In this document: one piece after another, positions 8,197 through 16,209 of the stretch
Numbering within the stretch: position 1 is the stretch's first letter
Layout of the letters: every line of letters starts with the position of its first letter
Assembly: GCF_020991415.1 (NCBI RefSeq)
Contig: NZ_JAJMOY010000003.1
Span: forward strand, 558,001-622,000
Reading direction: 5' to 3'
Length of the DNA stretch: 64,000 nucleotides
Origin: Flavobacterium sp. ENC
GTDB lineage: Bacteria > Bacteroidota > Bacteroidia > Flavobacteriales > Flavobacteriaceae
The notes under the pieces: model-generated
The model's input: only the letters and a program-made list of their open reading frames with translations
Databases searched by the model: none
What the model was told of the DNA's origin: nothing
Made by a program: the position numbers and the translations under genes

Positions 8197-8775
8197 ATGG
8201 ATACAACTTTAGAATTATTGGGTGCGTTTTTCGGCTTCATGTCCGTTTATTTTACGATCAGGCAAAACATCTGGTGCTGGTATTTTGGTTTACTTCAGGT
8301 AACGTTATATTGTTTTGTTTTCTTTACAGCCAAATTATATTCAGATATGATTTTGCATATTATTTATATATTTCTGCAGGTATTCGGCTGGTACAGCTGG
8401 AAATATGGAGGAACCAATAAAAAAGAACTGCGGGTAACGGAGGTGACAAATACTCCGTTCTGGATTGGCTTAACGGTTCTGACAACCATGGGTCTGGGCT
8501 ATATGATGCACACCAAAACAGATGCATCGTATCCTTATGAAGATGCTTTTATAACTGTGGCAAGTCTCGTTGCCCAATATCTGATGATCAAAAAAGTATT
8601 GCAATCCTGGCTATTCTGGATTATTGTAGATGTAGTCGCCATCGTCATATACTGGTACAAAGATTTATATTTTACCACAGCTTTGTACGTGCTTTTTTTG
8701 ATCATGGCCATAATTGGTTATTTCGAATGGAAAAAAGCCTGTCAAAAAGAATTTACATATGGAGAACAGTCATAA
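8197..8775 (+). CDS. pnuC: Nicotinamide riboside transporter PnuC
   Basis: The 192-residue integral membrane protein has about seven hydrophobic segments and the Trp/Tyr-rich signatures of PnuC: Q-N-I-W-C-W-Y-F-G near residue 24, I-F-L-Q-V-F-G-W-Y-S-W-K-Y-G near 62, and W-I-I-V-D-V-V-A-I-V-I-Y-W-Y-K in the C-terminal half. PnuC carries nicotinamide riboside across the inner membrane by facilitated diffusion; kinase activity inside traps it. The next gene encodes exactly such a kinase and its start overlaps this stop by 17 bases, so the pair forms a salvage route from riboside to NAD. PnuC relatives can carry thiamine, but the neighbour favours nicotinamide riboside. Confidence 0.93.
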   Translation: MDTTLELLGAFFGFMSVYFTIRQNIWCWYFGLLQVTLYCFVFFTAKLYSDMILHIIYIFLQVFGWYSWKYGGTNKKELRVTEVTNTPFWIGLTVLTTMGLGYMMHTKTDASYPYEDAFITVASLVAQYLMIKKVLQSWLFWIIVDVVAIVIYWYKDLYFTTALYVLFLIMAIIGYFEWKKACQKEFTYGEQS

Positions 8776-9757
8776 AGTTGGATTAACACTCGGCAAGTTT
8801 GCCCCTTTTCATAAAGGGCATCAGTTACTAATAGAAACGGCCATTGATGAGGTGGATGAATTGCTGGTACTCATTTACGATGATCCTGTCATCAATATCC
8901 CTCTCGCCACCAGAGCCGGCTGGATACGGGAAATATACCCGGAAATCACAGTTATTGAAGGCGTAAATTCACCTAACGATACGGGGTATACGCCTGAGAT
9001 TATGAAAATTCAGGAAGATTATGTCTTGGGGTTATTGGGAAATCGTACCATCTCCCATTTTTATTCCAGTGAGCCTTACGGTGAGCATATGAGTATCGCT
9101 TTGAATGCCATTAACCGGCAGGTAGATGTGAGTCGGAATATCATTCCCGTCTCCGCTACAAAAATCAGGAAGGATTCATTCGGACATAAAGAATTTATAC
9201 ATCCCAAAGTGTATCGTGATTTGATTACGAAAGTGGTATTGCTTGGTGCCCCGTCAACGGGTAAAACTACTTTGGCAGAGCAGCTGGCCGCTCATTTTGA
9301 CACGCAATGGATGCCCGAATACGGAAGGGAATACTGGGAACAGAATCAGGTAAATAAAAGACTAACTTTAGAAGACCTTTTAAAAATAGCCGAGATTCAC
9401 ATTGAAAGAGAAGATGCTCTTGTTTTACAGGCCAATCGGTTTTTGTTTTCAGATACCAATGCCATCACGACTTATCTGTTTTCGCTGGATTATCACGGAA
9501 CTGCCCTGTCAGCACTGGAAAATTTAGCAAAAACAGCTGAAAAGCGACATGACATTATTTTCGTATGTGACACGGATATCCCTTATGATGATACCTGGGA
9601 CAGGTCCGGCGATGTGAAGAGAAAAACATTCCAGCAAAAAATAATTGAAGATTTAGATGCCAGAAATTTAAAATATTATATGCTTAAAGGTACCGTTGCC
9701 GAGAGAATTGAACAAGTCTCAAAAGTATTGTCTGCAGCAGAAAACCGTAAATTTTAA
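8759..9757 (+). CDS. nadR: NadR-like bifunctional NMN adenylyltransferase / ribosylnicotinamide kinase
   Basis: I place the start at ATG 8759, which gives MENSHKVGLTLGKFAPFHKG; an upstream in-frame ATG at 8714 lies deep in pnuC. The N-terminal domain is a nucleotidyltransferase with F-H-K-G-H at residues 17-21 (the H-x-G-H catalytic motif) and the closing SATKIRKD. The C-terminal domain is a P-loop kinase with GAPSTGKT near residue 162 and a D-T-D-I-P segment. Together they phosphorylate nicotinamide riboside to NMN and adenylate NMN to NAD. The helix-turn-helix of enterobacterial NadR is absent, as usual outside that group, so no repressor role is expected. It overlaps pnuC by 17 bases, and the MoxR-type gene follows after 25 bases. 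Confidence 0.92.
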   Translation: MENSHKVGLTLGKFAPFHKGHQLLIETAIDEVDELLVLIYDDPVINIPLATRAGWIREIYPEITVIEGVNSPNDTGYTPEIMKIQEDYVLGLLGNRTISHFYSSEPYGEHMSIALNAINRQVDVSRNIIPVSATKIRKDSFGHKEFIHPKVYRDLITKVVLLGAPSTGKTTLAEQLAAHFDTQWMPEYGREYWEQNQVNKRLTLEDLLKIAEIHIEREDALVLQANRFLFSDTNAITTYLFSLDYHGTALSALENLAKTAEKRHDIIFVCDTDIPYDDTWDRSGDVKRKTFQQKIIEDLDARNLKYYMLKGTVAERIEQVSKVLSAAENRKF

Positions 9758-9782
9758 GTAACTTAGAAAAAAAAATAGAACC

Positions 9783-11375
9783 ATGTCTGATTTAATAAAT
9801 AAAACGATGGGATTTTTCAAAAAAGTTCCGGAATCCCCTACGAATCCCCAGGATGTCAGTACGAATAAAAAATTTCAGATAGAAGATTTATATTCAGGCG
9901 ACAGCCCTCAAAATGAAGGAAGTGATTCCATTACACTCGATGAAAAATTGCGTCAGGCCTATTTCTGGATCACGAATACGGCCATCATCAGTCCGTATTA
10001 TGATATAGAATTCAATGACGGGGATCCTAAAAAGTTTTTATTTGGAGACAGTAAAGTACCGGTGTATCTGCCTACCGACCAGAGTTATTCCAGTTTTGTC
10101 TTAATGCCATTACTGAACCTGGCAGCAAGGGGGAAGTGCCTTATTGTTGGCGGACCCGGTCGTGGAAAAACAGCCACTTCGGTGCTGATGGGTTTGTTGG
10201 CGGGTTATGATAAAAAAGATGTCATGCGCGCTATTCAGCATGGGCAGCCCCAAATGACGATTTCAGATTTACTGGGACATCCGTTACCTTCCGATATGGT
10301 CAAGGCCGAGAAAACTTCCGATATCAGGATTGCCTGGCGAAAATGGCTGGGCATGCGGGTAAAAATCATTGATGAATACAATCGGATTCCCACAAGGACC
10401 CAGTCTGCTTTATTAACCGTACTGGCCGATAATTACGCTGAAATCTTCGATCAGATTTATGAATGCCCGGAAGGTGCCTGGTACCTGACGGCCAACGATG
10501 ATGCCGGAGGAGGAACCTATCAGGTAATTGAGGCCTTAAAAGACAGGATCGATATTGTCATTCGGGCGATGCATTTTAATACGCGTTTTGTGGACGATTT
10601 GTTGCAGCGTATTGAACTCAATTTTAAACCCGAAGCTATAATTCCGGAAGAGATTATTTTCACGGAAGAAGAGCTGAATACGGTGAATAAACAGATTAGA
10701 GGAATACACATAGAGCCCGAATTGCGTAAACGCATCGAGTTTTTTTGTCGCCAGTTTGAATTTTTTGAACCTGCGTCCAACCGACTGGAATATATGACGA
10801 AAGACACCGCAAAATTGTCGGGTATCGACATGCGTTCTCTTTTTAGAAAAGAAACCGGAAAAGACCCGATTAAAGATTTAGGTTCGCAGGCAAAGAATGG
10901 TTTATCGGTTAGGAAAATCATGACCTTATTGATGTTTTCCAAGGCACTGGCTTATTTTAGAGGCAATAAAAAAGTAGAATTAGAAGATATCAGGCAAGTT
11001 TTGCCATTCGTTTTGCACGATAGCTTAACACCACATTTAGAATCGCCATTTTTTGACCAGGCCGGTCATGAGGTGTACAGAGTAGACAGAATTGTATGGC
11101 TGCGAAACCTGTTCGATTTATCCTGTGATGAATATGTGAGTCAGGATCTGGACAGAAATGATCCGGTGGACAGCTTTGAGGAAGAATTTAAAAAAGGACT
11201 CGAAAATATCTCTTCAAAAGAAATTGACAGCAGGCTTTTAAATATTGAAAAGCAATTGCAGAAATGGTCGGAAGAGAAAAAACTTTACGGATACAGGGCA
11301 GATGATATCTTAAAGTTAAAATACCTGCACCAGCGTTATACCAATTACAAAAGATGGCTGCAATGGAAAAAATAA
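9783..11375 (+). CDS. MoxR-type AAA+ ATPase
   Basis: The 530-residue cytoplasmic protein carries one AAA+ module at about residues 95-270: Walker A GGPGRGKT (123-130), Walker B IIDEYNR (195-201), sensor 1 in T-A-N-D (236-239), and DRIDIVIRA (253-261) at the arginine-finger position. IIDEYNR followed by P-T-R-T-Q-S-A-L-L is typical of MoxR ATPases, which remodel or load metals into partner proteins together with a vWA-domain protein. Such a protein is encoded two genes downstream. An extra N-terminal segment (1-60) and a C-terminal helical part of about 150 residues, ending in a Lys/Trp-rich helix, make it longer than typical 320-residue MoxR proteins. It overlaps the next gene by up to 22 bases. 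Confidence 0.85.
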   Translation: MSDLINKTMGFFKKVPESPTNPQDVSTNKKFQIEDLYSGDSPQNEGSDSITLDEKLRQAYFWITNTAIISPYYDIEFNDGDPKKFLFGDSKVPVYLPTDQSYSSFVLMPLLNLAARGKCLIVGGPGRGKTATSVLMGLLAGYDKKDVMRAIQHGQPQMTISDLLGHPLPSDMVKAEKTSDIRIAWRKWLGMRVKIIDEYNRIPTRTQSALLTVLADNYAEIFDQIYECPEGAWYLTANDDAGGGTYQVIEALKDRIDIVIRAMHFNTRFVDDLLQRIELNFKPEAIIPEEIIFTEEELNTVNKQIRGIHIEPELRKRIEFFCRQFEFFEPASNRLEYMTKDTAKLSGIDMRSLFRKETGKDPIKDLGSQAKNGLSVRKIMTLLMFSKALAYFRGNKKVELEDIRQVLPFVLHDSLTPHLESPFFDQAGHEVYRVDRIVWLRNLFDLSCDEYVSQDLDRNDPVDSFEEEFKKGLENISSKEIDSRLLNIEKQLQKWSEEKKLYGYRADDILKLKYLHQRYTNYKRWLQWKK

Positions 11376-12334
11376 GCCTTCCGCAACTTATTACGGCATT
11401 AAGCAACAATAGCGCCCTGTACAATCAATGGTACAATGAGAGTGAAATAAAGTATGGCAGCCTGGATGGACAAACCATTGCCGGTTGGATGGCAGAAGTG
11501 GTGGAGCCTATCGTAGAAGCCGCTGTGGCGCTGGATGTAGCCCCGGAAAAAATTCAGGAAATAGTGAAAGCGCTGTATCTCGAATCATTGAAATTAATTG
11601 GAAGCGGGCAGGCCATCCGCTATAAAGATGAATTTAAAGCGTCCTGGCTGTTACTGGTTCTAATGCCCGGATTAGTAGTGAAATTTCCAATGAAGATTAT
11701 TTCATTGCTGAATGATGTTCTTTTAAACCTGCACCAGTATGCACCGGAAAAAATAATATACTGGTGCAGCCTGATCGCGAAGAGTGCTGCAGCGATTAAA
11801 ACCATAGAGGATTTTAAAAGTACCGGGCGTATTTATGCATGGCATTGTGGCCTGGCGCATTTAAGGAATCGTTTAAAGGCAGATTTTGCAGCACTTTCTG
11901 AAAACCTGCAGCAAACTATCGTCGATACTTTAGATTTACATAAAAACACAAACCAGTTTTTTGAAAATCCATGGCAAGGGAATATTACAAAATTTGAGGG
12001 CGTACATGGCGGTTTTAAAGGGGCAGCAGGTTTCTTTGAACATCCGCCAAAATTGGCGCAGATAGAAGGAAATATATTTGTAACCGATTCAAAAAGCAGT
12101 TATGCACTTTTTGCCGACCAGTTTGGAAAGGTCTTACTACCTGCCCATACCGTTGCCGCAAACTCCATTTTATCGAATTCGAAACGATTGGAATCCCTGA
12201 CAAAATGGATTGGAAAAGACAACGATAAAATTGATGCACAAAATATTTCATCCGTTGTGGTAACAGAAGACACTTTAGTTTTTACCTTAGAGAACTCCTA
12301 TTTTTTATACTTATTCAGTCTTGGAAATGCATAA
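11354..12334 (+). CDS. Unknown protein encoded between MoxR and vWA/peptidase genes
   Basis: The gene starts at ATG 11354 or 11363, inside the end of the MoxR-type gene, and its stop overlaps the next gene. The 326-residue product has no signal peptide. Residues 1-210 look mainly helical, with several W-x-x-E and L-L-x-x-L patterns. Residues about 215-326 look beta-rich (GNIFVTDSKSSYALF, SSVVVTEDTLVFTL). I recognise no family. Known MoxR-vWA ternary systems encode a third protein, often a beta-propeller called bpX; this protein occupies that position, but I cannot show that it has a propeller. Its overlap with both neighbours implies translational coupling and a role in the same complex. Confidence 0.75.
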   Translation: MAAMEKISLPQLITALSNNSALYNQWYNESEIKYGSLDGQTIAGWMAEVVEPIVEAAVALDVAPEKIQEIVKALYLESLKLIGSGQAIRYKDEFKASWLLLVLMPGLVVKFPMKIISLLNDVLLNLHQYAPEKIIYWCSLIAKSAAAIKTIEDFKSTGRIYAWHCGLAHLRNRLKADFAALSENLQQTIVDTLDLHKNTNQFFENPWQGNITKFEGVHGGFKGAAGFFEHPPKLAQIEGNIFVTDSKSSYALFADQFGKVLLPAHTVAANSILSNSKRLESLTKWIGKDNDKIDAQNISSVVVTEDTLVFTLENSYFLYLFSLGNA

Positions 12335-14090
12335 TCAATCCGAAATAGCAGCAACATTGGCATTGTGGAAATCCCATTGGCAGCAGGCAAAGCTGGAATG
12401 GAATCCGCTGTTGCGTTTACAGGAACCGATCTGGTGTTTGTCACATGAGGAGGCCGGAAAAGAGGGACTTACGGGCAGTTTTGCCATGATTCGGTTAACA
12501 GATCACCGCATTGTGATTAATTTGGAAGAAATTGTCGAACGCAATATTACCGATTATGCGATAGAGGTACTGGCACACGAAATTGGGCATCATATTTTTA
12601 CGCCTGCAAATTTATACGACAATGCCATTTTACTGAACCGGATTCGTTTTGCGCTGCCGGGCATTGAGGACAGGGCGCCGATGGTGTCTAATCTGTATGC
12701 TGATTTTTTAATAAATGACAAATTACAACGCATCAATCAATTAAGAATGTCGGAAGTCTATCAGGCAATTAATTCAGAGGATAATTTTTCTGAATTTTGG
12801 ACGCTGATGATGCGTACGTATGAATATTTGTGGCGTTTAAACCGTGGAGCATTAGCAACAAATTTATCCTTTCACAGTAAAAAAATAGATGCTGATGCTT
12901 CATTGCTGGCATCTTTGGTCAGAAGTTACGCCAAGAACTGGATTCAAGGTGGTGGTCGGTTTGCCGTGATGGTTTATCCGTATTTAATGGAGGACAAAAC
13001 CTTTCAGGACGCACGTAAAAAGATATTGGTATTATTGGATGCAGAAGATGCAGGGAAGGGAGCGATGGATATCTCCGGTATGACCGAAATTGATTTAGAA
13101 GGTTACGATGAGGTCATTGATATGCGCAAGGAAGCTATTAGCCTAAAAGAAAGTGAGGCAGATAAAAAGAAAAAGAAAAGTTTAGGGATAGATAAAAACA
13201 AATTTGGCGGAGAAGGCCCACGGAATGGCTATATGGGACCGGGAAGTTATATTGATTTAATGAAACAGGTCAACGCAAATGCAGACGAACAGCGTTTGGT
13301 CAATGCCTATTATAAAGAAATTGCATTGCCGCATTTAATTGACTTCCCTGTAGAAAGCTCCGAGAATTTGTCCATGGATTTACCGGAAGGACTGGAAACC
13401 TGGGATATTGGCGATCCCATAGAAGAAGTAGACTGGCTGCAATCTGCAATTGCATCACCCGCACTTATTCCCGGATTAACCACTCAAAAGAGAACATACG
13501 GTTCGGATTCTGATACTGTTATTTCGGAAAATCCGTTAAACCTCTATATTGGTATCGATTGCTCGGGATCGATGGTGAATCCGAAACAAAATTTTTCATG
13601 GCCGGTCCTTGCAGCCACGGTTTTGGGACTATCTGCTTTGCGTGCCGGGGCGTCTGTGATGGGATGTCTTTCGGGAGAGCCCGGCGATTATTTGGAAACA
13701 GACGGTTTCATTACAGACGAAACAGATCTCTTAACCACCTTAACTTCTTATTTAGGTACCGGTTATGCCTATGGAATTGAGCGCCTGCGAAAACCATTTG
13801 AAGAAAAACCAACTAAAAAATCGCACATTGTAATTGTAACCGACAATGATATATTCAGTATGTTGAATTCTGATACGCAAACAGAACAGACCCATTGGGA
13901 GCTCGCCGAATTAGCATTGAAAAATGCCGGTTGTCACGGTACTATGGTGTTGCATTCTCCGGCTGATTATAATAAAGATTTAGTGATCCGTCTAAAAAAT
14001 ATGGGCTGGAATGTGTACTATGTTACGAACGAAGCAGAACTTTTAAAGTTTGCATTTGAATTTTCACAACAAAATTATGCCTATGCCTAA
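12327..14090 (+). CDS. HEIGH metallopeptidase-motif protein with C-terminal vWA domain
   Basis: I use the ATG at 12327; a TTG six bases earlier is also open. The 587-residue protein joins two parts. Near residues 84-88 there is H-E-I-G-H followed by another His, in a context (EVLAHEIGHHIF) typical of zinc metallopeptidases. At about 405-560 there is a von Willebrand A domain with the MIDAS motif D-C-S-G-S (411-415), a later Thr in LGTGYAYG and Asp in IVTDND. A Lys-rich linker (residues 278-290) separates them. This layout resembles the DUF2201/COG3864 group, predicted metal-dependent peptidases with a vWA-like end that partner MoxR ATPases. No signal peptide. It overlaps the genes on both sides. 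Peptidase activity is predicted from the motif only. Confidence 0.82.
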   Translation: MHNQSEIAATLALWKSHWQQAKLEWNPLLRLQEPIWCLSHEEAGKEGLTGSFAMIRLTDHRIVINLEEIVERNITDYAIEVLAHEIGHHIFTPANLYDNAILLNRIRFALPGIEDRAPMVSNLYADFLINDKLQRINQLRMSEVYQAINSEDNFSEFWTLMMRTYEYLWRLNRGALATNLSFHSKKIDADASLLASLVRSYAKNWIQGGGRFAVMVYPYLMEDKTFQDARKKILVLLDAEDAGKGAMDISGMTEIDLEGYDEVIDMRKEAISLKESEADKKKKKSLGIDKNKFGGEGPRNGYMGPGSYIDLMKQVNANADEQRLVNAYYKEIALPHLIDFPVESSENLSMDLPEGLETWDIGDPIEEVDWLQSAIASPALIPGLTTQKRTYGSDSDTVISENPLNLYIGIDCSGSMVNPKQNFSWPVLAATVLGLSALRAGASVMGCLSGEPGDYLETDGFITDETDLLTTLTSYLGTGYAYGIERLRKPFEEKPTKKSHIVIVTDNDIFSMLNSDTQTEQTHWELAELALKNAGCHGTMVLHSPADYNKDLVIRLKNMGWNVYYVTNEAELLKFAFEFSQQNYAYA

Positions 14091-14664
14091 ATATGATGTT
14101 TTTGAGCTGTTCACCTATTTACGAAAATGCCCGGATGCTTATGTACAGCCTTCTGACTTTTTTATGAAGGAGGGATTAAATTCAATAGCTTTGATTTACG
14201 ATACGTACAGAATGGTAAGCAATGATTTTTTGAAAAATGAATTTGATATACCCGCAGGTTTTAATTTTAAAGCTATTGAAGATAACCATTGGCGTGCCAT
14301 TCACATTTCTGCATGGTTGCTGTCCCATCCGGATTTTATAAATTGCCCATCTATTGAAAATAAATTATATTCTTTTTGGTTTGAAGAATTGTTGCATGCT
14401 TCCGAATATGTGAAATATAACGAATGGATTTCTGATGATGAGCGTGCGGAAGAGATGGTCAGGCTGTTATTATATTGCTGCGAAATTATACCTGACGGAG
14501 AAACTAAGGACGAAGCAGCCGATAAATTATCGTCTTTGAGCAGTGTAGATCGTCATAAAGTTTTAAAAGAATCCTACGAAGCACATGAAAGGATAATGAA
14601 TATTAAAAGAGAAATGGCAGAAAAAAAAGCGCGTGAAGCGGCAAATACGTATGGACGCGAGTAG
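14077..14664 (+). CDS. Unknown cytoplasmic helical protein of the MoxR-vWA operon
   Basis: The likely start is ATG 14077 or 14083, overlapping the vWA gene by 14 or 8 bases; a further in-frame ATG at 14050 lies too deep in that gene. The product of about 195 residues is rich in aromatic and acidic residues (NHWRAIHISAWLLSHP, LYSFWFEELLHASEYVKY) and appears wholly helical, ending in a charged Lys/Arg/Glu helix. No motif, signal peptide or membrane segment is visible and I do not recognise the family. Its stop overlaps the start of the adenylate-forming enzyme. The overlaps argue that its product is needed in step with the MoxR and vWA/peptidase proteins, for instance as an adaptor. Confidence 0.72.
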   Translation: MPMPKYDVFELFTYLRKCPDAYVQPSDFFMKEGLNSIALIYDTYRMVSNDFLKNEFDIPAGFNFKAIEDNHWRAIHISAWLLSHPDFINCPSIENKLYSFWFEELLHASEYVKYNEWISDDERAEEMVRLLLYCCEIIPDGETKDEAADKLSSLSSVDRHKVLKESYEAHERIMNIKREMAEKKAREAANTYGRE

Positions 14665-16006
14665 TGATCCGCAGATAGCGTTAACAGACGCGGAGCGTTT
14701 TCCGCTTCTGGAGGATTTAAGTTTTTTAGATGCACTTAAACAGGATGCATACGCCCCAAAATTTAATTTTAAAAGTGGTGACCGATTAGATGCTGTACGG
14801 CTTTCAAAAGTGAATACCTATAAAGCCCAATATTATAATGAAAAAGTATTCTGGAACGAAGGAGAAATTCCAATCTGGCTTACGGGCTACTTGAAATGGT
14901 GTCTTCAAACAGTTCCTTTTTACCAGAATAAAGGCCGTGACTTCGATTCTTTTTCCACTATTTCCAGAGAAGATATCAGAAAGTACCCTTATTTATTTGT
15001 GTCTAACGAGGCAGATTTAAAGGAGCTGTTGGTGTATTATACTTCGGGATCTACAGGTCCGAAATTAGATGTGCTTTTTGACGCGGTTTCCCAGGCCAGC
15101 TGGCTGCCGCAAATTGAGTCGGTTTTGAAAGATTTTGATATTTCGATCACCAAAAATAAAGATACCACGGCAATAGCTTTGATCTGCGCCCAGGAAAAAA
15201 CATTGACCTATGCGTCTTTATCCGCCTATTTGGAGGGGGCAGGGATTTTAAAAATAAATCTCAATCCGTCAGAATGGAACCATCCGGATGATGCTAAAAA
15301 ATATCTGGAGAAATACAATCCGCAAATTCTGACCGGTGATCCGATCGCTTTTATGGCGTTACTGGATCTAAAACCCAAACTGACTCCAAAAGCACTGCTG
15401 TCTTCAGCTATGAAGTTAACGAAAGGCACAAAAGGCAAATTAGAGGCATATTTTAAATGCCCCGTTATAGATCTGTATTCGCTAACGGAATGCAGAAATA
15501 TAGGGTATGCTTCCGAATACGGACATAAAGTTATTCGCCCGGATTTGTATCTGGAAATTTTTGATGAACATGAGGATGTGCAGCTTCCGTATGGTGAACG
15601 GGGAGAATTGGTGGTTACCGGAGGCATCAATCCCTTTCTGCCCCTAATACGCTACAGAACAGGTGATTTCTGCAGTCTGAAAATTGAAAATGGCGTTCCG
15701 TATCTGGTTGATTTAGAAGCCCGGAATCCGGTTGTGTTTTTTACAAAATCAGAGGTGAAAATCAATACTATTGATATTTCGAACCGGTTGTCGAAATTGT
15801 CTTTGGCAGGTTTTAAAATGCATCAGGAAAAAGATAAGCGCATTCAGTTCACAGGATATTCTAATGATGTTACTTCAGAGGAAATTATTGAAGTCTTGAA
15901 TAGTATCTTCAAAAATGATATTGATATTGTGGCAGAGATTCAAAAAATATCTCAAAATAATAGCATAGATAAGTCGCAGTATTCTTCAGATTTTTCAATT
16001 TTATAA
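14651..16006 (+). CDS. PaaK-like adenylate-forming enzyme (AMP-binding family)
   Basis: I use ATG 14651; a GTG at 14633 would add six residues. The protein of 451 residues has the phosphate-binding loop TSGSTGPK at 131-138, the aromatic-binding motif D-L-Y-S-L-T-E-C-R-N, and Y-R-T-G-D-F, the ATP-ribose motif. The family resemblance is to phenylacetate-CoA ligase (PaaK) and related LuxE/CoF-synthetase-like enzymes rather than to long acyl-CoA synthetases. It should activate a carboxylate with ATP, forming an acyl-AMP and then a thioester or amide. The substrate is unknown. It is the last gene of the operon and overlaps the preceding gene by 14 bases. An activating enzyme is not a usual partner of a MoxR-vWA set. 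Confidence 0.8.
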   Translation: MDASSDPQIALTDAERFPLLEDLSFLDALKQDAYAPKFNFKSGDRLDAVRLSKVNTYKAQYYNEKVFWNEGEIPIWLTGYLKWCLQTVPFYQNKGRDFDSFSTISREDIRKYPYLFVSNEADLKELLVYYTSGSTGPKLDVLFDAVSQASWLPQIESVLKDFDISITKNKDTTAIALICAQEKTLTYASLSAYLEGAGILKINLNPSEWNHPDDAKKYLEKYNPQILTGDPIAFMALLDLKPKLTPKALLSSAMKLTKGTKGKLEAYFKCPVIDLYSLTECRNIGYASEYGHKVIRPDLYLEIFDEHEDVQLPYGERGELVVTGGINPFLPLIRYRTGDFCSLKIENGVPYLVDLEARNPVVFFTKSEVKINTIDISNRLSKLSLAGFKMHQEKDKRIQFTGYSNDVTSEEIIEVLNSIFKNDIDIVAEIQKISQNNSIDKSQYSSDFSIL

Positions 16007-16191
16007 ATTCCAAATTCTAAGCTCAAAATTCCAGGCTTAAAATTCCAAATTCCAATTACCTATTCTAAATTTAAATCGTGGCGTTTTAACTTTTGAATTA
16101 CTTTGACGGTTAACCGAAAAGTTCGCACAGCTTTGTTAATAAAACTTTTGCGAACTTTGCGCTTTTACCTTGCGTACTTCGCGGTTAAAAA
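16007..16191. repeat. Composite intergenic repeat, copy C
   Basis: AATTCCA-type units (AAATTCC, AAAATTCC) recur from 16007 to about 16055, less regular than in copy A. The core at about 16108-16191 opens with GGTTAACCG and closes with CTTCGCGGTTAAAA, with TTTGCGAACTTTGCGC inside. It fills the gap between the convergent stops of the adenylate-forming enzyme and the S8 peptidase, and might also fold as a bidirectional terminator. Confidence 0.75.
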
Positions 16192-16209
16192 AAACATCAA
16201 ACAAGTAGC

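Noticed and set aside
8197..16006. Calling the MoxR-vWA operon a phage-defence island
   Set aside because: No nuclease, toxin, transmembrane effector or mobile-element gene is present, and it starts with housekeeping NAD-salvage genes. A defence role cannot be supported from sequence.
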